A DNA stretch of 64,000 nt from Deltaproteobacteria bacterium (lineage in GTDB: Bacteria; Myxococcota_A; UBA796; SXON01): assembly GCA_947490345.1 (NCBI GenBank), contig CANLGL010000015.1:31615-95614 (forward strand), given 5' to 3'. Positions 31,935-39,899 of the stretch are shown piece after piece. Numbering within the stretch: position 1 is the first letter of the stretch; the number at the start of each line of letters is the position of its first letter. The notes under the pieces were generated by a model that saw only the letters and a list, made by a program, of their open reading frames with translations, was not told the DNA's origin and made no database searches. The translations under genes were made by a program, and so were the position numbers.

Positions 31935-33866
31935 TCAAAGCGTCGCGAGGAACGCCACGAGATCGTCTTTCTCGGACTCGGTGAGCTGCCCGGTGGAGCC
32001 CATCTCGCCGTTGAGCGCCGCGTCGACCACGTCGCGAAGGTCGCCTGCCGAGCCATTGTGCAGGTAGGGCGCGCTCGAGGCGATGCCCACCAGGGACGGG
32101 GTGTTCACCTTGGTGAGCCCGTAGATGTCGTGGTGCTCGTTGTCCGTGTACAACGGGGCCGGGTGGCAGCTGGCACAACCGACTTCCGCGCTCGCGAAGA
32201 TGACGCGCCCGCGTTCCACGGCGTCGTCCATCACGCCCTTCTGGTGAACGTCCACTTCCGGAATCGAAAGGATGAAGGCCTGGATATCGAGTGCATCCGT
32301 GGCCGAGAGCTCGGTGCCACCCATGCGGCCCTGGCTGGTCACCACGGCTTCAGCCGCCACCGTGTCGACACCCGCCGTCCAGGTGTAGGGCGCGGTTTCC
32401 GCGACCGCCGCCGCGAGAGTCGGTGTTTGCCGCACCGAGTCGGAGAAGGTCCAGGTCAGACCGTCGTTGCGGCCGTCGAAGTGACAGGTCGAACAGGAGA
32501 CGCCCGCCCCGTCCACCGCCATCTTGTCGCTGACCGCCGAGAAGAAGAGCTTGCGGCCCGCCTCCACATCAGCGTCCAGCGCGGTGGTGACGCCCGCGAC
32601 GCTCGCCCCGCCATCCATCATCCCGGAGAGCTCGGCCTCGGAGCTGGCGAGCAGCACGTTGACCTGGGCCCGCCCCGTCTTGACGTCGAGCTCGCGCAGC
32701 GAGTGGTCGAGGAAGTTGTCGACGTAGGCAACGTCGTCACTCACGAAGGCCACGCCCTGGGGTCCGGCGTCCATCGAGGCGAAAATCGCCGCGCCAGTCG
32801 CGAACCCGTCGTCGCGAGGCGAGCTGCTGGAGCCGCCGGTGTCCGAGCTCTCGGAGTCCGAGTTCGCGGCGAGGGTGCTCAGCGACAGGACCACGGCCGT
32901 CGCCGACGATTCCATCGTCACCACCACAAGGTCGCCTCGCGGCGGCATGCTGACGCTCGTCGGGTAGCTGCGAACGATCTCCTCCTTGTCGCCCACGGTG
33001 GCGAACCCGGCCAAGAAGACCGCCCGCGGCGTCTCGATGACCGCGCCGGAACCGTCCAGCTTGGCCACCATCACGCCTGGGTTGAACCGACTGGAGACCA
33101 CGGTGTTGGTGGAGGCGTAGCCACTGCCGGAGCTCCCCATCCCGCTGTCGGCGGGGTCGTCCGCCGGGGTGAGATTGTCGACGAAGAGCCCAGGAGCCGC
33201 CAGGGTGTCGCCGTCGGACGAGATCCACAGGTCGCCGGTGAGCCGGCGGCTGAACCGGTCGTCACCCGACGAGCCCGCCCCCACCGGCTCGGCGAGGGTG
33301 ACCTCGGCGACGGTGCTGGCCTCGAGATCAACCCGTACGAGCCCGCCGCCCATCGCGCTGGCCACGAAAAGCGCCTTGCCGGACGGGTGAAGGGCCAGCC
33401 AGCTCGGCTGCCCCGAGACCGACCAGCGACGCACCTCCGAAAGCGTGCTGCCATCGAGCTCGACCACCGCATCTTCCTGCGAAAGCGCCACATAGATGCG
33501 GGTGCCATCCTCGCGAGCGACGACACCGATCGGCTCGGCGCCGACATCGACCTTCTCCAAGAGTTCAAGCTCGCCGGAGGCATCGGTCAGAACCGCCAGG
33601 GCACGCTCACCGCGGACCGTGACGTAGATCTTCGAGCCGGCCCGCGTGACGCGCTCGGGAAGCGCGCCAACGGCGACCGACGTGGTGCGCTCCCCGTCCA
33701 TATCGCGTCGCGACAACGCGCCGCCTGCATTGTCTACGACCAGCAACGAGTGCAGGTCTGAGCTTGCGATTACGGTTTGTGAACCGGTCGGGAAGGTCGC
33801 CTCGTTGAGCCCGGCGGAGCACGCACAGGCGAGAAGCAGGGGGAAAAACAGAGAAGTCTGGCGCAT
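31935..33866 (-). CDS. dihaem cytochrome c lipoprotein with a beta-propeller domain
   Basis: 643 residues from ATG 33866; GGAG lies six bases before it. Leader F-F-P-L-L-L-A-C-A-C gives a lipobox. Residues ~25-400 are YVTN/lactonase-like propeller repeats (S-L-L-V-V-D-N-A-G-G, K-I-Y-V-T-V-R-G, L-F-V-A-S-A-M-G-G). The C-terminal third has two haem c sites, C-S-T-C-H and C-A-S-C-H, and resembles the MauG/cytochrome c peroxidase group (V-N-T-P-S-L-V-G-I-A, Y-L-H-N-G-S). Likely a periplasmic redox enzyme or electron carrier tethered to the membrane. No cytochrome maturation genes are in the window. Confidence 0.82.
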   Translation of the reverse strand: MRQTSLFFPLLLACACSAGLNEATFPTGSQTVIASSDLHSLLVVDNAGGALSRRDMDGERTTSVAVGALPERVTRAGSKIYVTVRGERALAVLTDASGELELLEKVDVGAEPIGVVAREDGTRIYVALSQEDAVVELDGSTLSEVRRWSVSGQPSWLALHPSGKALFVASAMGGGLVRVDLEASTVAEVTLAEPVGAGSSGDDRFSRRLTGDLWISSDGDTLAAPGLFVDNLTPADDPADSGMGSSGSGYASTNTVVSSRFNPGVMVAKLDGSGAVIETPRAVFLAGFATVGDKEEIVRSYPTSVSMPPRGDLVVVTMESSATAVVLSLSTLAANSDSESSDTGGSSSSPRDDGFATGAAIFASMDAGPQGVAFVSDDVAYVDNFLDHSLRELDVKTGRAQVNVLLASSEAELSGMMDGGASVAGVTTALDADVEAGRKLFFSAVSDKMAVDGAGVSCSTCHFDGRNDGLTWTFSDSVRQTPTLAAAVAETAPYTWTAGVDTVAAEAVVTSQGRMGGTELSATDALDIQAFILSIPEVDVHQKGVMDDAVERGRVIFASAEVGCASCHPAPLYTDNEHHDIYGLTKVNTPSLVGIASSAPYLHNGSAGDLRDVVDAALNGEMGSTGQLTESEKDDLVAFLATL

Positions 33867-33923
33867 GTGCACTCCATCCGGCCCACCACCACTATGCCAC
33901 GGGACAGGGAGATCAGCACCGGC

Positions 33924-33929
33924 TAACGT
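33924..33929 (+). promoter_or_regulatory. -10-like box of a probable leaderless promoter
   Basis: TAACGT lies six bases before the GTG at 33936 and no Shine-Dalgarno sequence is present. Confidence 0.35.
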
Positions 33930-33935
33930 AAATTC

Positions 33936-34883
33936 GTGACGCCCTTTCTTTTGTGTCTCGTGCTGTTCCCCGTCGGCCAGGCTGAAGAGGGCAGTGTCGT
34001 GGCGCCGCCAGCCGGACCTGGTGAACCCGCCGTGGCTGCGCCCACCACGCCCCTGCCGGCCGTCGCGGACCCGCTGCCCACAGCGGCCCAGCCCGAGCCC
34101 GCGGCGCGCGATCCCCGCGCCGACGAGGCGTACCTCCGCGCCCTCGGCGCCTGGCGCTCCGGTGAGGCCCGCACGGCGCTGCGCGAGGCGCGTCAGGCCA
34201 CCGAGATCGCGGGTGGGCTCCACGAGCCGGCTCAGCTGCTCACCGGGTATGCGCTCTTGCGGACGGGCAGCCGCGCCGAGGGGCTGGCGGTCCTCAAGGC
34301 GCTCGGGGAGGGACCGACTCCCGCCGAAGACGAGGCCGTGCGCCGATCGGCGTGGGCGGCCTACCATCGTTACGCCGATCGCAACGAACGCGCGCACGTC
34401 TCGTTTTTCGCCGCCCCCCAGGTCGCCGCCCGTTTTTCTGGCGACGCCCTGGTTCCTGGGTTCGGCTACGCCTTTGGGGTCGACGTGCCCCTCCTCGGAC
34501 TATTCGGTCCCGCCCTGGAGGTCTCCGGATACGACACATCGGCGGGCGACGCGGTCATCGAAGGACCGGTGCTCGATCTTCTCGGCAGCATGCACGTCCC
34601 GATAGGCGGCAGCGCGTGGGCGCTCCGGTTCAAGGCGGGTCCGTCGGTCTGGCTTGCCCATGGAGCGCTCTACGGCGGCGAGTTGGCGCCGACGATCGGC
34701 ACGCGGACAGCGCTCGGCTTCGACGCGCGTCCCTGGCCAGCAATGGGATTTTTCTTCGATATCGGCGGGTGGGCCTGGCCAGGGCTGGCCGAGACCCTGC
34801 CCTCATGGATGTTTGCCTGGGACGTCCGCACCGGCGTGGTCTTCTGGTTCACCCCGACGCAGAGCGGCAAGGCCGGGCGATAA
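33936..34883 (+). CDS. exported protein with a helical repeat region and a beta-rich C-terminal domain
   Basis: 315 residues from GTG 33936. A signal peptide (P-F-L-L-C-L-V-L-F-P-V-G-Q-A) is followed by a Pro/Ala linker, a TPR-like helical pair (D-E-A-Y-L-R-A-L-G-A-W-R-S-G-E-A-R, L-L-T-G-Y-A-L-L-R-T-G), and ~170 residues of alternating beta pattern rich in Gly and aromatics that end in V-V-F-W-F, as in outer membrane barrels. Function unknown. A promoter for the TadE gene begins right after its stop. Confidence 0.6.
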   Translation: MTPFLLCLVLFPVGQAEEGSVVAPPAGPGEPAVAAPTTPLPAVADPLPTAAQPEPAARDPRADEAYLRALGAWRSGEARTALREARQATEIAGGLHEPAQLLTGYALLRTGSRAEGLAVLKALGEGPTPAEDEAVRRSAWAAYHRYADRNERAHVSFFAAPQVAARFSGDALVPGFGYAFGVDVPLLGLFGPALEVSGYDTSAGDAVIEGPVLDLLGSMHVPIGGSAWALRFKAGPSVWLAHGALYGGELAPTIGTRTALGFDARPWPAMGFFFDIGGWAWPGLAETLPSWMFAWDVRTGVVFWFTPTQSGKAGR

Positions 34884-34904
34884 GTCGAAAAAAACCAAAA
34901 CTAC

Positions 34905-34932
34905 TTGATCCGAGCCCGCGATCCTGTACACT
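34905..34932 (+). promoter_or_regulatory. sigma-70-like promoter upstream of the tadE/tadG pair
   Basis: TTGATC at 34905-34910, 16 bases, TACACT at 34927-34932, in a local AT-rich stretch with an A-run upstream. The tadE-like ATG is at 34954, giving a leader of about 15 bases. Confidence 0.5.
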
Positions 34933-34953
34933 GCTGGTTACTCCACCTTCGCC

Positions 34954-35403
34954 ATGCGTGTCCCTGCCCACAAGACCCCGAACCGTGGCCGCAGACGCGG
35001 AAGCCAAGCCGTTGAATTTGCTCTGGTTATTCCCGTGCTTATCACCATGCTGCTTGGCCTGGTGGACTTCGGGTGGTTCTTCCTTCGGCAGGCGCTGGTG
35101 GTCAACTCCGTGCGTGAGTCGATGCGTTTCGGCGCGCTGCAGACGCCCGACGACGCGGATCCCGCCGGGGAATGTTCACCGTGTACCGATGGCGCTGCCA
35201 CTCAAATCGTGGCCGCGCTCGCCGCTTACGGCATCGTCGTCGACGCCGGCGAGGTCACCCCCACCATCGTGGCGGTGGATGGCACGTGCGCGATGGAGCT
35301 CGACCCGACCATCGTCTTCGAGCCGATGACCGGCTTCGTGCCGACGCCCAACGCTTTTGACGTGGACGCCGTCGTCTATCTCCCCAACGTCACCGGCTGC
35401 TGA
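34954..35403 (+). CDS. TadE-like pseudopilin-related membrane protein
   Basis: 149 residues. The N-terminus carries a basic stretch, then R-R-G-S-Q-A-V-E-F-A-L-V-I-P-V-L, the TadE signature with the Glu five residues past the Gly, followed by a membrane helix (M-L-L-G-L-V-D-F-G-W-F). The exported part has a C-S-P-C pair. TadE proteins are minor pilins of the Flp/Tad pilus system. No tadA, rcpA, cpaF or flp genes are in the window; only the TadG-like gene follows, 21 bases downstream. Confidence 0.82.
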   Translation: MRVPAHKTPNRGRRRGSQAVEFALVIPVLITMLLGLVDFGWFFLRQALVVNSVRESMRFGALQTPDDADPAGECSPCTDGAATQIVAALAAYGIVVDAGEVTPTIVAVDGTCAMELDPTIVFEPMTGFVPTPNAFDVDAVVYLPNVTGC

Positions 35404-35424
35404 ACTCTGACCCTCGAGGTTTCC

Positions 35425-36579
35425 ATGCTCCGTAAACTCCGGCGTGCGCGCCGTCGCGGATCCTCGGCAGTCATCCTGGTGCTCTGCTTCATGGTCACCA
35501 TGGCGTTCGTCGCCCTGGGTGTCGATTGGGGCGCGGTCGCCTCCACCCGCGCCGAGATGCAGATCGCGGCAGACGCGGCGGCCATGTCAGGCGCCAGCGC
35601 CCTGCCCATCGAAGTGGACGCCAAGTCGCGCGCCATCGCGTACGGGCAGATGGTGTCGATCCGTGGCGAAGGGCTGATCCTCAACGAAGACGACATCGAA
35701 GTAGGCGATTGGGATCAGGCCACCGGCTCGTTCACCCCCGGGGCCGCGGACGACTCTGACGCGGTGCGGGTCACCGTGCGCTATACCCTCGACCTGCCCA
35801 TCAGCGCACTTTTCGGCTTCCCCAGCGTCGACCTGGTGGCGGTGTCGGGCGGGGGCGCATCCATCACCGGCAAGGTGCCCGATCTGGTCATCGTGCAGGA
35901 CGTCACGACCTCGTTCCGCGACGAGATCGATCAGGCGCGTGAGGCGGACATCGCGCTCATCGAATGCATCAACGACAAGGCCGATCCGGCGTCAAAGTTG
36001 GGCATCGTCGCCTTTTCGGGTCTTGAGCTGAATCTGTTCTCGCCGACCGAACTGCTTACCTACGAGACGGGGTACTCGCAAATGATCTCGGTGGCCAACA
36101 CCATCAAGATCTGCGGGAACACCGGCATGCCGGCGTGTACCAACACCAACATCGCCTTCGGCTTGCACATGGCCAACGCCATCCTGACCCGCAGCACCTC
36201 CGACGAGGACATCGGGCGCGCTGCCCTCCTGGTGTCGGACGGCGAGCCCACCTACAGCGGCCAGTCGTGCCTGAAGGTTGGCGGCAAGTACAAGACGGCC
36301 GCCGCAACGAAGTGGTGTCCGATCTGGAAGAACACCCCGACCAACGCTCGGCTCAAGGCCGCCGCGCTCACCGAGCGCGACCTGTTCGAGAGTGCGGGCT
36401 ACGACCTCTACACGGCGTTTTACAACGAAGACGACGACCCGGTGCAGAGCGCGTTCATGGAAGACCTCGCCGCGAACGATGGTGTGTTCCTCGAGTCGCC
36501 CAGCCCCGACGAAATCGGCGACATGCTCCAGGCGATCTGTCACGTGTACACCAACTCCAAGGCGGGCCTGCTCTTCTGA
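35425..36579 (+). CDS. TadG-like protein with a von Willebrand factor A domain
   Basis: 384 residues; GAGG lies about six bases before the ATG. The N-terminus R-R-G-S-S-A-V-I-L-V-L-C-F and A-Q-I-A-A-D-A-A-A-M-S-G-A-S-A-L-like stretch is the TadG (Flp pilus assembly) N-domain with one membrane helix. The outer part is a VWA domain: V-I-V-Q-D-V-T-T-S-F in place of D-x-S-x-S, A-L-L-V-S-D-G-E-P. Several Cys lie near the middle. Such proteins are thought to link the Tad machine or pilus to the envelope. Paired with the TadE-like gene as a two-gene operon. Confidence 0.8.
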   Translation: MLRKLRRARRRGSSAVILVLCFMVTMAFVALGVDWGAVASTRAEMQIAADAAAMSGASALPIEVDAKSRAIAYGQMVSIRGEGLILNEDDIEVGDWDQATGSFTPGAADDSDAVRVTVRYTLDLPISALFGFPSVDLVAVSGGGASITGKVPDLVIVQDVTTSFRDEIDQAREADIALIECINDKADPASKLGIVAFSGLELNLFSPTELLTYETGYSQMISVANTIKICGNTGMPACTNTNIAFGLHMANAILTRSTSDEDIGRAALLVSDGEPTYSGQSCLKVGGKYKTAAATKWCPIWKNTPTNARLKAAALTERDLFESAGYDLYTAFYNEDDDPVQSAFMEDLAANDGVFLESPSPDEIGDMLQAICHVYTNSKAGLLF

Positions 36580-36601
36580 GGCGACGCGCCTGGGGGCGGC
36601 C

Positions 36602-36618
36602 CGGGCGCCAAGCGCCCG
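36602..36618. terminator. GC-rich hairpin between convergent genes
   Basis: CGGGCGC and GCGCCCG form a perfect 7-bp stem with loop CAA. It lies between the 3' ends of the TadG-like gene and the MopE-type gene. No T-run, so it may slow polymerase from both sides; weak evidence. Confidence 0.35.
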
Positions 36619-36664
36619 TCACGTGTTCCGGCCCTCGGGGCCTCCACCCGTTGCCGCGTGGCCA

Positions 36665-38959
36665 TCAGGGGCAGGTCGTGTCCGTGGTGGCGGTGCAGCT
36701 ACCTCCAGAGCAGCTGACGCTGTCGGTGAGGCTGGTCGCGTTGGGGTAGCAGTAGCGGTCCGTCGCCGAGGGCGCTTGCTGAATGTCGTAGGTGGCGTTG
36801 TCGTCCGCGGTGGAGTCCTGACCCCAATCACAGCCCACCGAGTCGACCGTGCCCTTGCTGGTGGCGCCGAGGTACCCACCGCCGCCGGTCGGCGCGGTGT
36901 TGGCGACGACTCCCGCGGCGCCAAACGACGTCGCCGTGCAGCTGAGCTGACCGTTGTTCTGGATCCAGAATCCGCCTCCGGACAGCGAGGCGGTGTTGTC
37001 GGACACGAGGGTGTCGATGAGCTCGACCGACGCGTAGCCGTAGATGGCGACCCCCCCGCCGAAGCGGGTGTTGTTGTCTCGCACCGCCGAATCGACGAGG
37101 GTGACCGTAGGCACGCTGGGCAGGGTCGTGTAGGTGGTCGAGCGGACCGCAGCGACACCGCCGCCAGCGCTGCCCGAGGTGCCCAGGCCGTCGGCGATGG
37201 TCAGCCCCTCGAGCGTGAGCGTGGCGTCCGTCACTGACACCACCGACACATTCGGACCACCGGACGATCCCGCCGTCGTGAGCGTGGTGTAGTCGGCGCC
37301 GTTGAGCCCGACCAGCGTGACCTCGGAGGTGACGTCGGAGAGCGCGACGCGGGCATACCACGTGCCGTCGCAAAGCTGGAGCGTGCCATCGCTGACGATG
37401 ACGTCGGCGCTGGCGGCATCGCCGATCACCACCGGTGTGCTCGCCGTGCCGACCGCGAGATCGGCGCTGACGTCGGTGATGGTGCCACTCGTGTCGAACC
37501 AGGTGGCGGTGCCGGCCTCGTCTGCCGTGGCGCCGTCGCAGTCCTGGTCGATGCCGTCGCACAGCTCGGGGGCCGACGGGTAGAGCGTGGCGTCGGTATC
37601 GTCGCAGTCGCCGCCGGTGCTCACGGCGCCCGCGGGCGCGTCGCACTGGGTGACGACGGTGGCGTCGTCGCCGTACCCGTCGCCGTCGACGTCTGAGCTC
37701 CAGTCGGTCTCACCGACTGCGCCCGCTTCGTCTACGTCGCCGTCGCAGTCGTCGTCGATGCTGTTGCAGCTTTCGGTCGCGCCAGGGCTCACCGCCGCGT
37801 CGGTGTCGTCACAGTCCGTGTCGTCGGCGACCTGGTCGGCGGCGCCCTCACAAGCCGGAGCGGCCGTGGTCGAGTCGCCGTACCCGTCGGCGTCCGCGTC
37901 CGTGTACCAGGTGAGCGCATCGACGGCGCCGGCCTCGTCGGTGCCGCCGTCACAGTCGTCGTCCACGCCATTGCAGCTCTCGTCGGCGTCGGGGCTCACC
38001 GCGGACGTGGTGTCATCGCAGTCGTCCCCCGTGGCGACGGTATCCACAGGCTGGGAGCAGTTGCGCTGGGCGGTGTCGGGGTCGCCGTAGCCGTCGGTGT
38101 CGGCGTCGCTGTACCAGACCCCGGCGTCGGCGGAGGTGGTCGGATCGACGTCGCCATTGCAGTCGTTGTCGAGTCCGTCGCAGAGCTCTGGCGCGTCGGG
38201 GTTGACGGCGGCATCGGTATCGTCGCAGTCGCGCCAGCTCTCCGCATAGCCGGCGGGCTGGTAGCAGGAGGAGATGAAGTCGGCGCTGTCGCCGTGCCCG
38301 TCTTCGTCTACATCGCGGTACCAGGCGTAGGTCGTCGCGCCCTCGTCCGTTTCGCCATCGCAGTCGTTGTCCTTGCCGTCGCACTCGTCCAAGGCCACCG
38401 GATTGACGAGCGGGTTCTCATCGTCGCAGTCGTCGGCGTTGTTGACATAGCCAGGCGCCCCGTCGCATCCGGGGAGCGCCTGCGCGGGGTCGCCGTATCC
38501 GTCGGTATCGGCGTCGAGGTACCAATAGGAACCCGCGTCCTCGTCAATCGCGCCGTCACAGTCTTGATCGAGCCCGTCGCACGCCTCGGCGGCTCCGGGG
38601 TAGATCGTCGGGTCTTCGTCGTTGCAGTCGGTGCCGCCGAAGCCAGACGCCGCGACACCGTCTCCGTCCTGATCGCCGTCGTTGCCGTCGCAATCCTGAT
38701 CGATGCCGTCGTACCAGATCTCGGTCGCGCCGGGATGGACACTCGGATTGGCGTCGTCACAGTCACCGCCTTCAACCGAGTAGGTGTCGGCGTCGTCGTC
38801 GGTGGGGCCGGTATCGCCGGTTTCGGCCGTGTCGGCGGTGTCCGCAGTGTCGGCGGTGTCCAGGCCGGGCGACGTGTCGTCGCCGCTGTCGGCCGGCTCC
38901 TTTTCCCCGTCGCAGGCAACCAACCCGAGCACCAACGACAACAACAGCGGACGCGACAT
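36665..38959 (-). CDS. lipoprotein with seven MopE-type metal-binding repeats and a beta-helix domain
   Basis: 764 residues. ATG 38959 is preceded by GGAG at six bases. Leader L-L-L-S-L-V-L-G-L-V-A-C-D-G gives the lipobox; then an Asp/Thr linker (T-A-D-T-A-D-T-A). Residues ~60-440 hold seven repeats ending C-D-G-x-D-x-D-C-D-G-x, with D-C-D-D spaced between, the putative metal-binding motif found in MopE and many myxobacterial proteins. The last 300 residues are a right-handed beta-helix-like region (L-T-L-E-G-L-T-I-A-D-G, V-T-L-V-D-S-A-V-R-D-N). Probably a surface Ca- or Cu-binding protein. Confidence 0.8.
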   Translation of the reverse strand: MSRPLLLSLVLGLVACDGEKEPADSGDDTSPGLDTADTADTADTAETGDTGPTDDDADTYSVEGGDCDDANPSVHPGATEIWYDGIDQDCDGNDGDQDGDGVAASGFGGTDCNDEDPTIYPGAAEACDGLDQDCDGAIDEDAGSYWYLDADTDGYGDPAQALPGCDGAPGYVNNADDCDDENPLVNPVALDECDGKDNDCDGETDEGATTYAWYRDVDEDGHGDSADFISSCYQPAGYAESWRDCDDTDAAVNPDAPELCDGLDNDCNGDVDPTTSADAGVWYSDADTDGYGDPDTAQRNCSQPVDTVATGDDCDDTTSAVSPDADESCNGVDDDCDGGTDEAGAVDALTWYTDADADGYGDSTTAAPACEGAADQVADDTDCDDTDAAVSPGATESCNSIDDDCDGDVDEAGAVGETDWSSDVDGDGYGDDATVVTQCDAPAGAVSTGGDCDDTDATLYPSAPELCDGIDQDCDGATADEAGTATWFDTSGTITDVSADLAVGTASTPVVIGDAASADVIVSDGTLQLCDGTWYARVALSDVTSEVTLVGLNGADYTTLTTAGSSGGPNVSVVSVTDATLTLEGLTIADGLGTSGSAGGGVAAVRSTTYTTLPSVPTVTLVDSAVRDNNTRFGGGVAIYGYASVELIDTLVSDNTASLSGGGFWIQNNGQLSCTATSFGAAGVVANTAPTGGGGYLGATSKGTVDSVGCDWGQDSTADDNATYDIQQAPSATDRYCYPNATSLTDSVSCSGGSCTATTDTTCP

Positions 38960-39008
38960 CAGAACTCCACGCATGAAAGGACGATCGGCTTAGTTATACC
39001 CGGGGAAC

Positions 39009-39899
39009 ATGGGTAGCGACGACAAAGTCCTCGGTCGGGGCACAGTGCTGCAGTGGCTGGTCGACGAGGGGAATACCGGGAAGGAGGCGCGCGCGCTCCT
39101 GCAAAACGGCAAGGTCTGGCTACACGAAGTGCCCGTGCTCGACGCCAACCGCCCGGCCGAGGACGGGCTGCGGGTCATGCCCGAGCGCCCGCGATTCGAC
39201 GCTCGCCACGAGCCTGCCGTGGTGGCGCGTGATCCGCGGCTGTGTGTGATCTACAAGCCGTCGGGGATGCTGAGTGTGCCCGCCCCCGGACGGCGTGAGC
39301 CCAGCGTTCTGCGAGCAGCCGAACGGTGGTTCGGACGGGCGTTCGCCGTGCACCGAATCGACGAAGGGACGTCCGGCTTGATGCTGGTGGCCCTGGATGA
39401 GGCCACGCAGCTTAGACTGAAGTCTAGCTTTGAGGCCCATGATATCGAGCGAAGTTACCTCGCACTCACGGCCGGGAGCTTCCCGACGACCCCAAGAACC
39501 GTACGCACCCACCTCGTCCGCGACCGCGGCGACGGGAAGCGTGGTTCGGTGGCGACAGCGAACGCCGAGTCCAAACTCGCGGTGACCCATCTACGATGTA
39601 TCAGTAGATTCGGCGGCGGCTCCCTGGTCGAAGCGAGGCTTGAGACGGGACGTACCCATCAGGTGCGCATCCACCTCTCGGAGAGCGGGCACCCCATCCT
39701 CAGCGACGAACTCTACGGCACCGGGCGCAGTGGCGGCCGGCTCGCACTACACGCTCATATCCTTGGCTTTCGTCACCCGTGGACTGGCGCGAACCATCGA
39801 TATGTATCACCTCTCCCCGACGATCTGGCTCGGCTACTCGCCGGCGTAGCCTCAGGTGAGCCCCGCCGCGGATCAAACCCGCGAACGCGCCAACGGTGA
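39009..39899 (+). CDS. RluA-family pseudouridine synthase
   Basis: 296 residues. An S4-like N-domain (V-L-Q-W-L-V-D-E-G, A-R-A-L-L-Q-N-G-K-V) precedes the catalytic domain with the active Asp in V-H-R-I-D-E-G-T-S-G-L-M, then Y-L-A-L-T-A-G, G-R-T-H-Q-V-R-I-H-L and P-I-L-S-D-E-L-Y. These enzymes modify rRNA or tRNA uridines; which site cannot be told. Divergent from the MopE-type gene. The last 27 bases overlap the convergent kinase gene. Confidence 0.9.
   Translation: MGSDDKVLGRGTVLQWLVDEGNTGKEARALLQNGKVWLHEVPVLDANRPAEDGLRVMPERPRFDARHEPAVVARDPRLCVIYKPSGMLSVPAPGRREPSVLRAAERWFGRAFAVHRIDEGTSGLMLVALDEATQLRLKSSFEAHDIERSYLALTAGSFPTTPRTVRTHLVRDRGDGKRGSVATANAESKLAVTHLRCISRFGGGSLVEARLETGRTHQVRIHLSESGHPILSDELYGTGRSGGRLALHAHILGFRHPWTGANHRYVSPLPDDLARLLAGVASGEPRRGSNPRTRQR

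Noticed and set aside
31116..32178. Long reading frames in several frames on both strands across the tandem array
   Set aside because: The array lacks stop codons in every frame because of its base content; the products are Arg/Ala/Pro-rich with no fold, and each runs into a known gene in antisense.
38294..39016. 240-codon frame opposite the MopE-type lipoprotein
   Set aside because: Val-rich complement of the D-C-D-G repeats; the minus-strand gene has a signal, repeats and a start with a ribosome binding site.
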